64,000 nt of DNA, from positions 62,001-126,000 of the forward strand of contig DAIMDW010000018.1 of assembly GCA_036725605.1 (NCBI GenBank), read 5' to 3'. Under the pieces are notes generated by a model. That model saw only the letters and a program-made list of their open reading frames with translations. It was not told the origin of the DNA and made no database searches. Positions 49,832-59,900 of this stretch are shown here, piece by piece (position 1 is the first letter of the stretch; each line of letters begins with the position of its first letter). The translations under genes and the position numbers were made by a program. Origin of the DNA: CALBTQ01 sp036725605. GTDB taxonomy: Bacteria; Lernaellota; Lernaellaia; Lernaellales; Lernaellaceae.

Positions 49832-50869
49832 ATGAAACGTGGCATCGACGACAATCGCACATCGCCCGCGCGCCGAAGGTGGTATTTCCTGCGGATTCTG
49901 CTGGGCGTACTCGTCGGCCTGCTGATCGTGCTCGGCGCCGGCGAGGGCTACCTGCGCCTGTTCGACGATTTCGGCATGAATTATTATGCGGAGCAGGAAC
50001 GCTACGCCGAAACCATGCGCCTGAAACGGTCCGTCTCGCGCAACCGCAACGACCTGCAGGGCGAATACGGCGGCGTGGACATCCGCACCAATGCGCAGGG
50101 CATGCGCGGCCCCTGGGCCAACAAGCACAAGGCGCCCGGCGTGTACCGCATTCTCCTGCTGGGCGACGAAAAAACCTTCGGCTGGGGCGTGCCCGAGGAA
50201 AAGACCTACGCCGCCCTGTTGCAGGGCATGCTCGACGCGCATTTCATCGGCAAGTTCGAGGTGCTCAACGCCGGCGTGCCCGGCTACGACCTGCCGCAGA
50301 TGCAGGATTACTTCGAAACCTTCGGACAGATCTACCGTCCCGACGTCGTGTGCGTGCTGGTCGATTCCGCCGACATTCTCGGCGATCTCGACGCCGAAAA
50401 AATCCGCGACCGTTACCTGAAGGCGCCGCTGAAATACAGCTTCCTGGCGCGGCTGATGTACCGGCTGATCGCTTATCAGCCGCCGCCCACGCCCGATCCG
50501 CGCATCGCCAAAAAAGCGCGACGGGCTCTGCGCCAGATGGAAAAAACCTGCCTGATCGACCACATCGACCTCGCCGTCGTCTTCTGGTCGCTCAGCGATG
50601 ATCAACTGCGCCCCCAGGCCATCGGCGCGCTGCCGAAAACCTCCGCGCTGGTGCACGCCAACGTGGTCGACGCCGCGCCGATGCTCGCCGACGTTCTCCC
50701 CAATACGGCCCGGCAGGGGTTGCTTGGCCATTCCCCCAGTGAGTATGCTCATGAACTGCTCGCGCAGCTTCACGTGGCGGCGTTGACGATGCGCACTCCC
50801 GGCTTCATCTTCCAGCGCCGCGACGGGCAGCCGGCGCCGCGCGATCTGCAGCCGCTGATGACGAAATGA
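49832..50869 (+). CDS. Membrane-anchored SGNH-like protein lacking the catalytic serine
   Basis: A predicted 345-residue protein with one N-terminal helix (ILLGVLVGLLIVLGAGEGYL) and a periplasmic SGNH/GDSL-like domain. The block I strand reads ILLLGDEKTFGWGV where family members have GDS: residue 113 is Glu, not the nucleophilic Ser. Block II is normal (LNAGVPGYDLPQM). The block V region reads LLGHSPSEYAHELL, keeping the His but not the usual DxxH aspartate. It is thus probably not an esterase and may bind substrate or act as a partner. It precedes the carbamoyltransferase by seven bases; SGNH proteins are commonly found beside this enzyme type. The ATG at 49832 has only a partial ribosome site. 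Confidence 0.8.
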   Translation: MKRGIDDNRTSPARRRWYFLRILLGVLVGLLIVLGAGEGYLRLFDDFGMNYYAEQERYAETMRLKRSVSRNRNDLQGEYGGVDIRTNAQGMRGPWANKHKAPGVYRILLLGDEKTFGWGVPEEKTYAALLQGMLDAHFIGKFEVLNAGVPGYDLPQMQDYFETFGQIYRPDVVCVLVDSADILGDLDAEKIRDRYLKAPLKYSFLARLMYRLIAYQPPPTPDPRIAKKARRALRQMEKTCLIDHIDLAVVFWSLSDDQLRPQAIGALPKTSALVHANVVDAAPMLADVLPNTARQGLLGHSPSEYAHELLAQLHVAALTMRTPGFIFQRRDGQPAPRDLQPLMTK

Positions 50870-50876
50870 GGGACGA

Positions 50877-52700
50877 ATGAACATATTGGGCCTGAGCGCC
50901 TTTTACCACGACAGCGCCGCCTGCCTGGTGCGCGACGGGCGCATTGTCGCCGCCGCGCAGGAAGAGCGCTTCACACGCCTGAAACACGATCCGAACTTTC
51001 CCGCCCACGCGGTCGATTACGTGCTGCGCGAGGGCGGCATTTCCATCGACCAGGTGGACCTGATCGCCTTCTACGACAAGCCGCTGTTAAAATTCGAGCG
51101 TCTGCTGCGCACGTACCTGAACGTCGCGCCGCTGGGGCTGCCCAGCTTCCTGATGGCCATGCCGCTGTGGCTGAAACAAAAACTGTTGATCCCCAAGGTG
51201 CTCGAAAAAGAGCTCGACTACCACGGCCCGCAGGTCTACCCCGAGCATCACCAAAGCCACGCGGCCAGCGCGTTTTTCCCCAGCCCCTACGAGCGCGCGG
51301 CGTTCATCACCTTCGACGGCGTCGGCGAATGGACGACCATGAGCTGGGGCACGGCCGCCGACAACCGCGTGACGCTCAAGGCCGACATCCGCTATCCGCA
51401 CAGCATCGGCATGCTCTACTCGGCCTTCACCTATTTCCTGGGCTTCCGCGTCAACTCCGGCGAGTACAAGGTGATGGGCCTGGCGCCCTACGGCGAGCCG
51501 CGCTTCGCCGACACGATCCGCGAACATTTGATCGACATCAAAGACGACGGCAGCTTCAAGCTGAACATGCGCTACTTCACCTACCTGCACGGCCTGCGCA
51601 TGACCGGCGCGAAATTCGCCAAACTCTTCGGCCTCGAACGGCGCCTGCCGGAAAGCCCGCTGGAACAGGTGCACATGGATCTGGCGCGCTCGGTGCAGGT
51701 GATCACCGAAGAGGTGATGCTCAAAACCTGCCGCCACGTGCACGCGCAGACCGGCGAAAAAAACCTGTGCCTCGCCGGCGGCGTGGCGCTCAACTGCGTC
51801 GGCAACGGCCGCATCCTGCGCGAGGGGCCGTTCGAAAACATCTGGATTCAACCGGCGGCGGGCGATGCGGGCGGTGCGTTGGGCGCGGCGTTGTTCGCCT
51901 GGCACCAGTACCTCGATCAGCCGCGCTCGCGCGCAACCGACAACCACCGCGACGATCAGCACGGCAGTTACCTGGGCCCCGCGTTCTCCGACGACGAAAT
52001 CGAAAAGTTCCTCGTCGCCCATAAGGCACCCTACCATCGCGTCGAGCCGCAGCGCATCGCCGTGACCGTCGCCGACGCCATCCTCGACGGCAAGGTCGTC
52101 GGCTGGTTCCAGGGCCGCATGGAGTTCGGTCCGCGCGCCCTGGGCGGCCGCAGCATCCTGGGCGATCCGCGCCGGTCCGACATGCAAAAAACGATGAACC
52201 TGAAGATCAAGTACCGTGAGAGCTTCCGCCCCTTCGCGCCGTCGGTGCGCGAGGAGGACATCAGCGAGTGGTTCGCCATCGACCGCCCCAGCCCCTACAT
52301 GCTGCTGGTCGCGCAGGTCGCCGACGACAAAATGAAATCGACCACCGAGGCCGAACGCGAGCTGCAGGGGCTGGCGAAACTGTACGTCATCCGCAGCGAG
52401 GTGCCCGCGATCACGCACGTGGACGGCTCGGCGCGCATTCAGTCGGTCAGCCGCGAGGATCATCCGCTGTACCACGAGCTGCTCGGCGAATTCGCGCAGC
52501 GCACCGGCGTGCCGCTGCTGATCAACACGAGTTTCAACGTGCGCGGCGAACCGATCGTCTGCACGCCGCAGGACGCCTACACCTGTTTCATGCGTACCGA
52601 GATGGACGTGCTCTCGCTCGGGCCGTTCCTGCTCTATAAAACCGAACAGCCGGCGCTGGCCGAGGACTTCGACTGGCGCAAGCATTTCCGGCCGGATTGA
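50877..52700 (+). CDS. Carbamoyltransferase, NodU/CmcH family
   Basis: A predicted 607-residue enzyme that transfers a carbamoyl group from carbamoyl phosphate, via a carbamoyl-adenylate, onto a hydroxyl of a sugar or small molecule. The N-terminal Kae1-like domain opens MNILGLSAFYHDSAACLV and has the metal-binding HHQSHAASAFF plus FITFDGVGEW and CLAGGVALNC. The C-terminal YrdC-like transferase domain has GWFQGRMEFGPRALGGRSIL and INTSFNVRGEP. The length is normal. GGGA lies four bases before the ATG. Flanked by the SGNH-like and SxtJ-like genes, it probably decorates a surface glycan or lipid headgroup, which is inference. Confidence 0.94.
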   Translation: MNILGLSAFYHDSAACLVRDGRIVAAAQEERFTRLKHDPNFPAHAVDYVLREGGISIDQVDLIAFYDKPLLKFERLLRTYLNVAPLGLPSFLMAMPLWLKQKLLIPKVLEKELDYHGPQVYPEHHQSHAASAFFPSPYERAAFITFDGVGEWTTMSWGTAADNRVTLKADIRYPHSIGMLYSAFTYFLGFRVNSGEYKVMGLAPYGEPRFADTIREHLIDIKDDGSFKLNMRYFTYLHGLRMTGAKFAKLFGLERRLPESPLEQVHMDLARSVQVITEEVMLKTCRHVHAQTGEKNLCLAGGVALNCVGNGRILREGPFENIWIQPAAGDAGGALGAALFAWHQYLDQPRSRATDNHRDDQHGSYLGPAFSDDEIEKFLVAHKAPYHRVEPQRIAVTVADAILDGKVVGWFQGRMEFGPRALGGRSILGDPRRSDMQKTMNLKIKYRESFRPFAPSVREEDISEWFAIDRPSPYMLLVAQVADDKMKSTTEAERELQGLAKLYVIRSEVPAITHVDGSARIQSVSREDHPLYHELLGEFAQRTGVPLLINTSFNVRGEPIVCTPQDAYTCFMRTEMDVLSLGPFLLYKTEQPALAEDFDWRKHFRPD

Positions 52701-52702
52701 TC

Positions 52703-53101
52703 ATGAAGAAACGCGACGAGAAAAAAGACATTCGCAACTTCGGCATCGCGCTGGCGGTGATTCTGCTGGCCTTCGCCGCTTTGGGCTTTTACAAGGACCG
52801 CGCCTACTGGCCGTATCTGAGCGGCGTGGCGGGGGTGATTCTCGTGCTGGCCCTGTTCGTCAAACCGGCGCTGCGCCCGGTCTTCAAGGGCTGGATGTGG
52901 TTCGCCATGAAGCTGAACTGGCTGACCACGCGCATCATTCTCACCGTCGCCTGGCTGGTGATGTTCGTGCCCGTGGGCCTGGTGCTGCGCCTGTTCCGTG
53001 TGGATTTCTTCGACCGCAAATGGCAGCCGGAAGCGAAAAGCTACTGGCGCGTGCGCCCCGGCACGCCCTACGACCGCCGCAAGACCGAGCGATTGGGGTA
53101 A
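52703..53101 (+). CDS. SxtJ-like small membrane protein
   Basis: A predicted 132-residue protein with three to four hydrophobic segments (NFGIALAVILLAFAALGFY, GVAGVILVLALFVKPALRPV, LNWLTTRIILTVAWLVMFVP) and a basic tail ending TPYDRRKTERLG. This matches the SxtJ family that often follows NodU-type carbamoyltransferases. Its role is unknown. In related clusters a ~50-residue SxtK/DUF5989 protein usually follows, but no such frame is present before the next promoter. The ATG at 52703 is two bases after the carbamoyltransferase stop, so they are coupled. Confidence 0.78.
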   Translation: MKKRDEKKDIRNFGIALAVILLAFAALGFYKDRAYWPYLSGVAGVILVLALFVKPALRPVFKGWMWFAMKLNWLTTRIILTVAWLVMFVPVGLVLRLFRVDFFDRKWQPEAKSYWRVRPGTPYDRRKTERLG

Positions 53102-53222
53102 CCTTCCTTGTGTGAAGCCGAACGTAAACTCGGACAATCGTAATTGCCGGAAATCCGGTTGACAGGGCTCGCCGGTATCAGTAATTATTTTCTTGAGCGG
53201 AAGCGCCTCTATTTCATCGGCT

Positions 53223-53228
53223 TATAAT
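53223..53228 (+). promoter_or_regulatory. Perfect TATAAT -10 box before the FG-GAP lipoprotein gene
   Basis: TATAAT at 53223-53228 matches the consensus exactly, 40 bases before the ATG at 53269. No good -35 at normal spacing is seen; the nearest TTGAGC is 24 bases away. Confidence 0.35.
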
Positions 53229-53268
53229 GGGGATTGTTGGTCGTGGCATCGACCGAAAGGAAACGCCC

Positions 53269-54447
<1,179 letters not shown>

Positions 54448-54503
54448 ATCTTCGCCCCGCGTTCAATTTCAAGTTTCCGTACACTAGACGGGGAACGGCT
54501 AAT

Positions 54504-55280
54504 TTACTCGTCCTTCCCGGGATCTTCTTTCTTTTCAAACGGCGTGTCGCCGAGAATTTCCCGCAGGCGAATATCCACCCGGCGATTGATCACCGTCTCC
54601 AGGCGCTTTTCCAGCATCTCGTCGATGTACTGGTCCACCGCCTCGTAGCCGCGAATCAGGTCGCGCGTCAGCGTCTCGTGGATGCGCTGCTTGAAGTAGG
54701 CGTAGTACGTGATCGCCGCGATGCCGAAACCGCCGAGGATGTCGGCGATGTAATGCTGTTTGATCAGCAGCGCGCTGATGCCGATCATGAAGGTGATAAA
54801 CAGCGCGAACACGCCCTTGAGGCGGTTGATCGCATAGATCGTCAGCGCGGCCGTCATCGCCATCGCCGCATGCATGCTCGGGAAGCAGTTCACCGGCGGA
54901 TCGGCGCCGTAAAGCACCGACAACGCCCACGACTTGAAGTCGACCACCTCGATCTGCGGATGCTGAAACGTCACCGGGAAGTTCCAGAAAATCAGGTAGC
55001 AGAACATCATCACCGTGATGTACGACCAGGCGAACACGCGGAAAAATTCCTTGTCGCGCACCAGGAAAAAGGGCATCAGAAACAGCGAGTACAACGCCAG
55101 GTAGGGAAAAATGAAAATCTGCACGAAGGGGATTTTCTCGTCGGCCTTGGTGGCCAGCGAAACGCCGTCGGCGGGATCCACCATGCTGCCGATGTAAAAG
55201 TAACCGAACGCCCACACGCCGAACATGATCACCGCCATAATCGGCTGGCTGTTGCGCGCGGCCCACGTGCGAACGCTCAC
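54504..55280 (-). CDS. PAP2-family membrane phosphatase
   Basis: A predicted 258-residue inner-membrane enzyme that should remove phosphate from a lipid such as undecaprenyl pyrophosphate or phosphatidic acid. Six hydrophobic segments are visible. Phosphatase motif C2 appears as NCFPSMHAAMA and C3 as KQHYIADILGG; the first motif (K-x6-R-P) is not obvious. The soluble C-terminal ~60 residues are charged and helical (DQYIDEMLEKRLETVINRR). The start is GTG at 55280, overlapping the upstream gene as GTGA. In context it could recycle the lipid carrier used by the glycan machinery, which is inference. Confidence 0.82.
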   Translation of the reverse strand: MSVRTWAARNSQPIMAVIMFGVWAFGYFYIGSMVDPADGVSLATKADEKIPFVQIFIFPYLALYSLFLMPFFLVRDKEFFRVFAWSYITVMMFCYLIFWNFPVTFQHPQIEVVDFKSWALSVLYGADPPVNCFPSMHAAMAMTAALTIYAINRLKGVFALFITFMIGISALLIKQHYIADILGGFGIAAITYYAYFKQRIHETLTRDLIRGYEAVDQYIDEMLEKRLETVINRRVDIRLREILGDTPFEKKEDPGKDE

Positions 55281-55525
55281 GATTTCGCTTTCCTTCTATG
55301 CGCCAGAAACGCCGTCAGCACGGAAAATCCGATCGGGAAAAAGGCCGTCGTGTACAGCACTTTCGCCAGGCGCGGCAGCTCCCAGGCGAAGAAATACTCC
55401 TCGGCCATCACCGTGTAAAGCGCCACAATCGTACCGACCAGGTAATAGTAGATCAGCCAGCGCACCTTGTTTTGCGGCCAGCCGATGATTTTCCCGGATT
55501 CGTGAATCTCTTTGCGTTTGTTCAT
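55277..55525 (-). CDS. Small two-helix membrane protein, unknown function
   Basis: A predicted 82-residue protein with a basic N-terminus (MNKRKEIHESGKIIGWPQNK) and two hydrophobic helices (RWLIYYYLVGTIVALYTVMA and AKVLYTTAFFPIGFSVLTAF). Its stop overlaps the PAP2 start (GTGA), so the two are translationally coupled and probably act together. No family is recognised. The ATG at 55525 has no Shine-Dalgarno and lies nine bases beyond a TACAAT box. Confidence 0.62.
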   Translation of the reverse strand: MNKRKEIHESGKIIGWPQNKVRWLIYYYLVGTIVALYTVMAEEYFFAWELPRLAKVLYTTAFFPIGFSVLTAFLAHRRKAKS

Positions 55526-55534
55526 TGGCTTAAT

Positions 55535-55562
55535 ATTGTAGTCGAATTGACGCGTTGCACAA
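55535..55562 (-). promoter_or_regulatory. Putative promoter of the PAP2 pair with near-leaderless spacing
   Basis: On the minus strand TTGTGC (55562-55557), a 16-base spacer and TACAAT (55540-55535). Transcription would begin within a few bases of the ATG at 55525. Confidence 0.42.
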
Positions 55563-55807
55563 CACCCAAAAGCGCAAAATTATCCGCGGTTGCGCTGAAT
55601 TTTCAGCAGGTTAACGAGACTAAATGTCAATATACCCCGCCATTTTCGAAAAGTTTTTTAGCTCCTTGAAAACACTAAAAAATATTTTTTTCAATAATTC
55701 AAATAGTTCGCTTTCTCAGGTCAGTTGGATACCGAATTTGGTCCCTGGTTTGCAAAGTATATACGGCAGAAAGGCTGACAAGCCAATCGATCTCTGAAAC
55801 GGAAATA

Positions 55808-55924
55808 ATGCTAGGGGCGGAGAGGAGCAATGGACGAGATCCTCACATATAAGCCGACCCGACTCAACGGAACCACGTTTTTTTCTAAACAATAGACCCA
55901 AACCCGCTCCGTCGTCCCTAGCAT
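55808..55924. repeat. 117-base segment bounded by inverted ATGCTAGGG repeats
   Basis: ATGCTAGGG (55808-55816) is perfectly inverted as CCCTAGCAT (55916-55924), and the stem extends to about 13 pairs if G-U pairs are allowed. Inside, GAGGA and TCCTC can form another stem. It may be a small mobile remnant or a structured RNA. Confidence 0.45.
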
Positions 55925-55988
55925 AGATTTTTCAGAAAGTCCTCGGTTGCCGGTCTTGGCCTGCGACTCGGTGATTGAGGCAAAATCA

Positions 55989-56010
55989 GGGCCGTGCTCC
56001 CCCACGGCCC
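55989..56010 (-). terminator. Terminator of the TPR/ExeA operon
   Basis: GGGCCGTG (55989-55996) pairs perfectly with CACGGCCC (56003-56010) over a six-base loop, nine bases after the ExeA-like stop. On the minus strand a short TTTT follows; on the plus strand six Ts follow after four bases, so it may work both ways. Confidence 0.7.
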
Positions 56011-56018
56011 GTACTTTT

Positions 56019-56954
56019 TTAATCATCCAAAAAACTGAGCACCTTATCCAGATCGACCTCTTTCCAATCGGCCGCGCGCCCGGCGGGTTTGGTGTCGGCG
56101 CGGTGCCCGAGCACGGCGGCCAGCGGATCCTCATCCTCGGGACGCAGATCCAGATCGGCCGCCACCTTGTCGACCATCGGCGGGGTCAGCGATTTGCTTT
56201 TGGTCAGAACTCCCTCCAGCAGCAGGTTGTCGCAGATGGCGTTGACCACCCGCGGCACGCCCTTGCTGAAATGGTGGATGCGCGCCACCGTGTCGGGCGC
56301 GAAAATGCCCTTCTTGCCGCCGGCGATGTTGATGCGGTGCGCGATGTAGCTGCGCGTTTCCTCCTCGTCCAGGTGGCTGAGTTTGACGCGCACGGCGACG
56401 CGCTGGCGCAACGGTTCGTCCAGCCGCAGGTTGTCTTCCACTTCGGGCAGGCCGAGGAAGACGAAGTTGATCAACTTGCGCTCCTGCACCTCCATGTTGA
56501 GCAGGCCGCGAAACTCCTCCATCAGTTCGCGCGTACCCAGCATCTGCGCCTCGTCGATGAGCAGCGCGACGATCCGCCCTTCCTCGTCGATCTGACGCAG
56601 GCGCTCGTAGATCTGGCTGAGCACCTCGAGCTTGTTCATTTTCGGATCGGTGACGCCCAGCAGTTGGGCGATGCGGTGCAGCAGCCAGTCGGCGGTCACC
56701 TCGGAGTGAATGACCACCAGCAGCGCTTTGTGGTAGCGACGTTCGTTGAGGTTTTCGAACAAACGGCGCGCCAGGGTGGTCTTGCCGGTGCCGATGCCCC
56801 CGGTGACCACGCTCAGGCCGCGCCGCTGTTCGAGCGCAAAAGCCAGTTTGGTCAGCGCCTGCTGATGCGCTTCGCCGTTCCAGTAGAAACGCCGGTCGGG
56901 CGCATTGGAAAACGGTTCGCGGCGCAGACCGAAGAAATCAAGGTAGTTCATCAT
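56019..56954 (-). CDS. ExeA-like AAA ATPase
   Basis: A predicted 311-residue cytoplasmic P-loop ATPase. The ExeA-type start is MNYLDFFGLRREPFSNAPD, followed by Walker A GGIGTGKTTLARRL near residue 52, Walker B VALLIDEAQML and a sensor region FVFLGLPEVEDNLR with arginines after it. ExeA and MSHA-type relatives power assembly or insertion of secretion or pilus complexes and usually work with a membrane partner. Here no peptidoglycan-binding C-terminal domain is seen, so it is the short form. ATGATG starts lie at the stop of the giant TPR gene (ATGA overlap); 56954 is used, 56951 is equally possible. The tight coupling suggests a joint role with the TPR protein. Confidence 0.88.
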   Translation of the reverse strand: MMNYLDFFGLRREPFSNAPDRRFYWNGEAHQQALTKLAFALEQRRGLSVVTGGIGTGKTTLARRLFENLNERRYHKALLVVIHSEVTADWLLHRIAQLLGVTDPKMNKLEVLSQIYERLRQIDEEGRIVALLIDEAQMLGTRELMEEFRGLLNMEVQERKLINFVFLGLPEVEDNLRLDEPLRQRVAVRVKLSHLDEEETRSYIAHRINIAGGKKGIFAPDTVARIHHFSKGVPRVVNAICDNLLLEGVLTKSKSLTPPMVDKVAADLDLRPEDEDPLAAVLGHRADTKPAGRAADWKEVDLDKVLSFLDD

Positions 56955-59900
56955 AGGAACCCGATGTTGTCGTCATCGTCTCCCTTTTTCTTCTTCTTGC
57001 CTTTCTTCTTGCCCTTTTCGCACTCGGCGATTTCGGCTTTCGCGCCGCGGTAGTTGCTGGATTTCGCGTCGACCTTGACGAAGTATTCCTTCGCCTCGTT
57101 CAACTCGCCGATCTGCTTGAGGCACACGGCCAGATCGAAGGTCAGGTCGAGCATCGCCTGCTCGTCGTCGGTGCCTTCGCTCAACGCGCTTTCCAGATAC
57201 TCGGTGGCCATGTCGTATTTGTTCAGGCTGACGTAGCACTGGCCCAGTTCGTAGTTGATTTCAAAGGCCAGATCGCCGCTATCCAGCGCCAGCGCTTTTT
57301 CGTATTCGGCGATGGCTTCCTCGATCGAATCCATCTCGCGGAAAGCGATGCCCAGTTCGTAGTGCGACTGGGTCGTGCCGCCGCGCGCTTGATCGCCCAG
57401 GCTGTCGACGAAGGACTGGAAGATGTCGTCGACCGCTTCGCCTTCGGCCGGCGCTTCTTCGGTCAGGCCGCCGATCAGATCGTCGAGCGAATCGCCCGCC
57501 GCAGCCGCCGGTTTCTCGACCTTGCCGAAGATGTCGTCCATCAGGTCGCCCATGCCCTCTTCGGCCGCGGGCTCCTCGATCGGCGCCGCTTCGGATTCCA
57601 GCCCCAGGTCGCCCAGCAGATCGGCCAGGCCTTCCTCGGCCTTGACCGACGGGGCGGTCGTATCCGGTTCGCGGAACTCTTCCAGGATGCGGCTTTCGAC
57701 TTCCGCCTTTTCCTTGATCGGCTTGACCGGCACTTCGCCCGTCTCCATGAAGTCTTCGCTGGAGACTTCGATCGAGTCGAACATCACGGCGGCCGTGCGG
57801 GCCATCTTGACGCCTTCCTCGGCTTCGACCGGTTCGATCCGCTCGGCTTTGGCGAACAGATCGGCGGCGGCCTTCTCGAATCCCTCGACCGGCTCGGCTT
57901 CGGCCTCGGCGACGATCTCTTCCGCTTCGGCGATCGGTTCGGCTTCGGCAAACAGATCTTCCTCGATGACCGGCTCGGCTTCGACCTCTTCCGGCGCGGC
58001 TTCGGCGAACAGGTCTTCCTCGATGACCGGCGCGGCTTCGGCCTCTTCCGGCGCGGCTTCGGCGAACAGGTCTTCCTCGACCGCCGGCTCGGGCTCGGCG
58101 GCGATCTCTTCCTCTTCGCTCGCGGGCGCGGGCTCGCTGAAGAGTTCGACTTCGACCTCCGGTTCGGCCTCGGCGAGAACCTCTTCCTCTTCGCCGACGG
58201 CCTCATCCTCGATCGCCGCTTCGTCGGCGGCAAAGACATCGACCGCCTCGGGCTCGGTGGCGCGCTCGCCCGGCATTTCGCCGAACACGTCGACCGACTC
58301 CACTTCCTCTTCGCCGACTTCGTCGAACACGTCGACTTCGACCGCGGCGTCGACCCGCAGCTTATCCGCATCGACCATCTGGTCGACCGCATCCGGCTCG
58401 CCCCAATCGATCGCGATGTCCTCTTCGATGCCCGTGGCGGATTTGGTCAGATCCAGTTCCTCGAACACGCCGGCTTCGGCCTCGGCCGCCTCGGCCTCGA
58501 CGGACGCCGGATGCTCGACGACCGGGCCGGGCGCCGCCACCGGTTCGGCGTACAGCGACTTGAGCCGCACACGCGCCTCGGCCTGCTCCGGATCGATCGA
58601 CAGCACGTGGTTGAGGACTTCCTCGGCCGTCTGCCGGTCGCCCAGCGTCGTGGCTTCCTCGGCCTGGGCCAGCAGATCGGCGATCTGCTCCTCGACCGTC
58701 GCGCCGAGCTTGAACAGGTCGAAAACCTTTTCCTTGGCTTCGGTGTTGGACGGATCGAGCGAGAGGATTTCACGCAACGCCTTTTCCGCGCTGTGGCGGC
58801 GGTTGGCGCGCACTTCGATTTCGTAGAGGCGGAACAGCGAGTCGATGGCCTTCGCCGTTTCGCCGGCGTGGACATAGGCGTCCTTGAGGCGGTTCTGCGC
58901 TGCTTCGCTGTCGGGCTGCAACTGCACCGCGCGTTCGACCAGCGCCAGCGCTTCGTCCGCCTGACCGGCTTCGGCGATGCGATCGGACATCGCCAGCAGT
59001 TCGATCACCGCCTTGTCGTTTTGCTCGGTGTTTTCGTACAGAGCGATCAACTCGTTGCGCACGTTGTTGTTGTCGGGCTGATACTGCAACATCTCGCGCA
59101 GCGAATCCTCGACCGCCTCGAACTCGCCGGCCTCTTGCGCCGCGTCGGCCAGCGCGCGCAACTGCTGCACGGCCTCGTCGGTGCGCTCGGTCTGCAGGAA
59201 GAGCTTCTTGAGCCGCGCGCGGGCCTTGGTCTGCGACGGATCGTACAGCAGCACTTGGTTGTAGCGCTCGATCGCCGTTTCCACGTCGCCGGCCTTGCGC
59301 GCCTTGTCGGCCAGGATCAGCGCCTGCTGCGCCGCCTCGCCGCCGCGCTCGTGCTCGGCGTACAAATCGATAAGTTGTTCGCGCGCCAGTACGTCTTCCG
59401 GATCCTCGCGCAGGATTTCCAGGTAGATGTCCTCGGCCGCGCCGGTATCGCCGCTCTGCCGCGCGTTGGTCGCCAGGTCGTAACGCGCCTCGCGCTGTTT
59501 CTCCGCGTCGCCCATCGCGCCGTAGAGGTCGGCGAGTTGCTGCAACGCGCGCTCCTTGTGCACGCCGGCGTCGACGATATCCATCAGCGCCTGCTGCGCG
59601 TCGACGAACTCCGAACGGCGGCGCAACTGATCGGCCAGGGCGAACAACTCGGCGGACAGCGCCTCGACGTCGCCGCGCTCGCGATACAGATCGCACAGGT
59701 GACGGCGCGCCTCGGTGTGCTCGGCGTCGCGCGACAGGATCTGCCGATAGTCTTTTTCCAGCGCTTCCTGATCGCCCGCCGCGGCGTGCATTTCGGCCAG
59801 CCGCAGCATCGAGGCCATGACCTGCTCGGTCTCGCCGGCGCTTTCCTGCAGTTCCATGATTCGCCGCAGCGCGTGCTCGTTGCCGGCCTGCATGCCCAGC

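Larger units (their letters stand above)
55526..56018. other. Non-coding AT-rich intergenic region with inverted repeat
   Basis: About 490 bases between the PAP2 pair and the ExeA-like gene, noticeably AT-rich in its first half (55560-55740). It contains the PAP2 promoter, a 9-base inverted repeat bounding 55808-55924, and a terminator at 55989-56010. Short frames here have no family look and no ribosome sites. Confidence 0.65.

Noticed and set aside
55811..56134. Minus-strand 107-residue reading across the terminator
   Set aside because: It runs through the operon terminator and the ExeA-like gene end; no ribosome site or family.
57423..58826. A 467-residue plus-strand reading rich in Ser/Ala/Pro
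   Set aside because: It is the antisense of the acidic Glu/Ala region of the TPR gene; high GC and GAG/GCC codons make long false frames. No ribosome site or family look.
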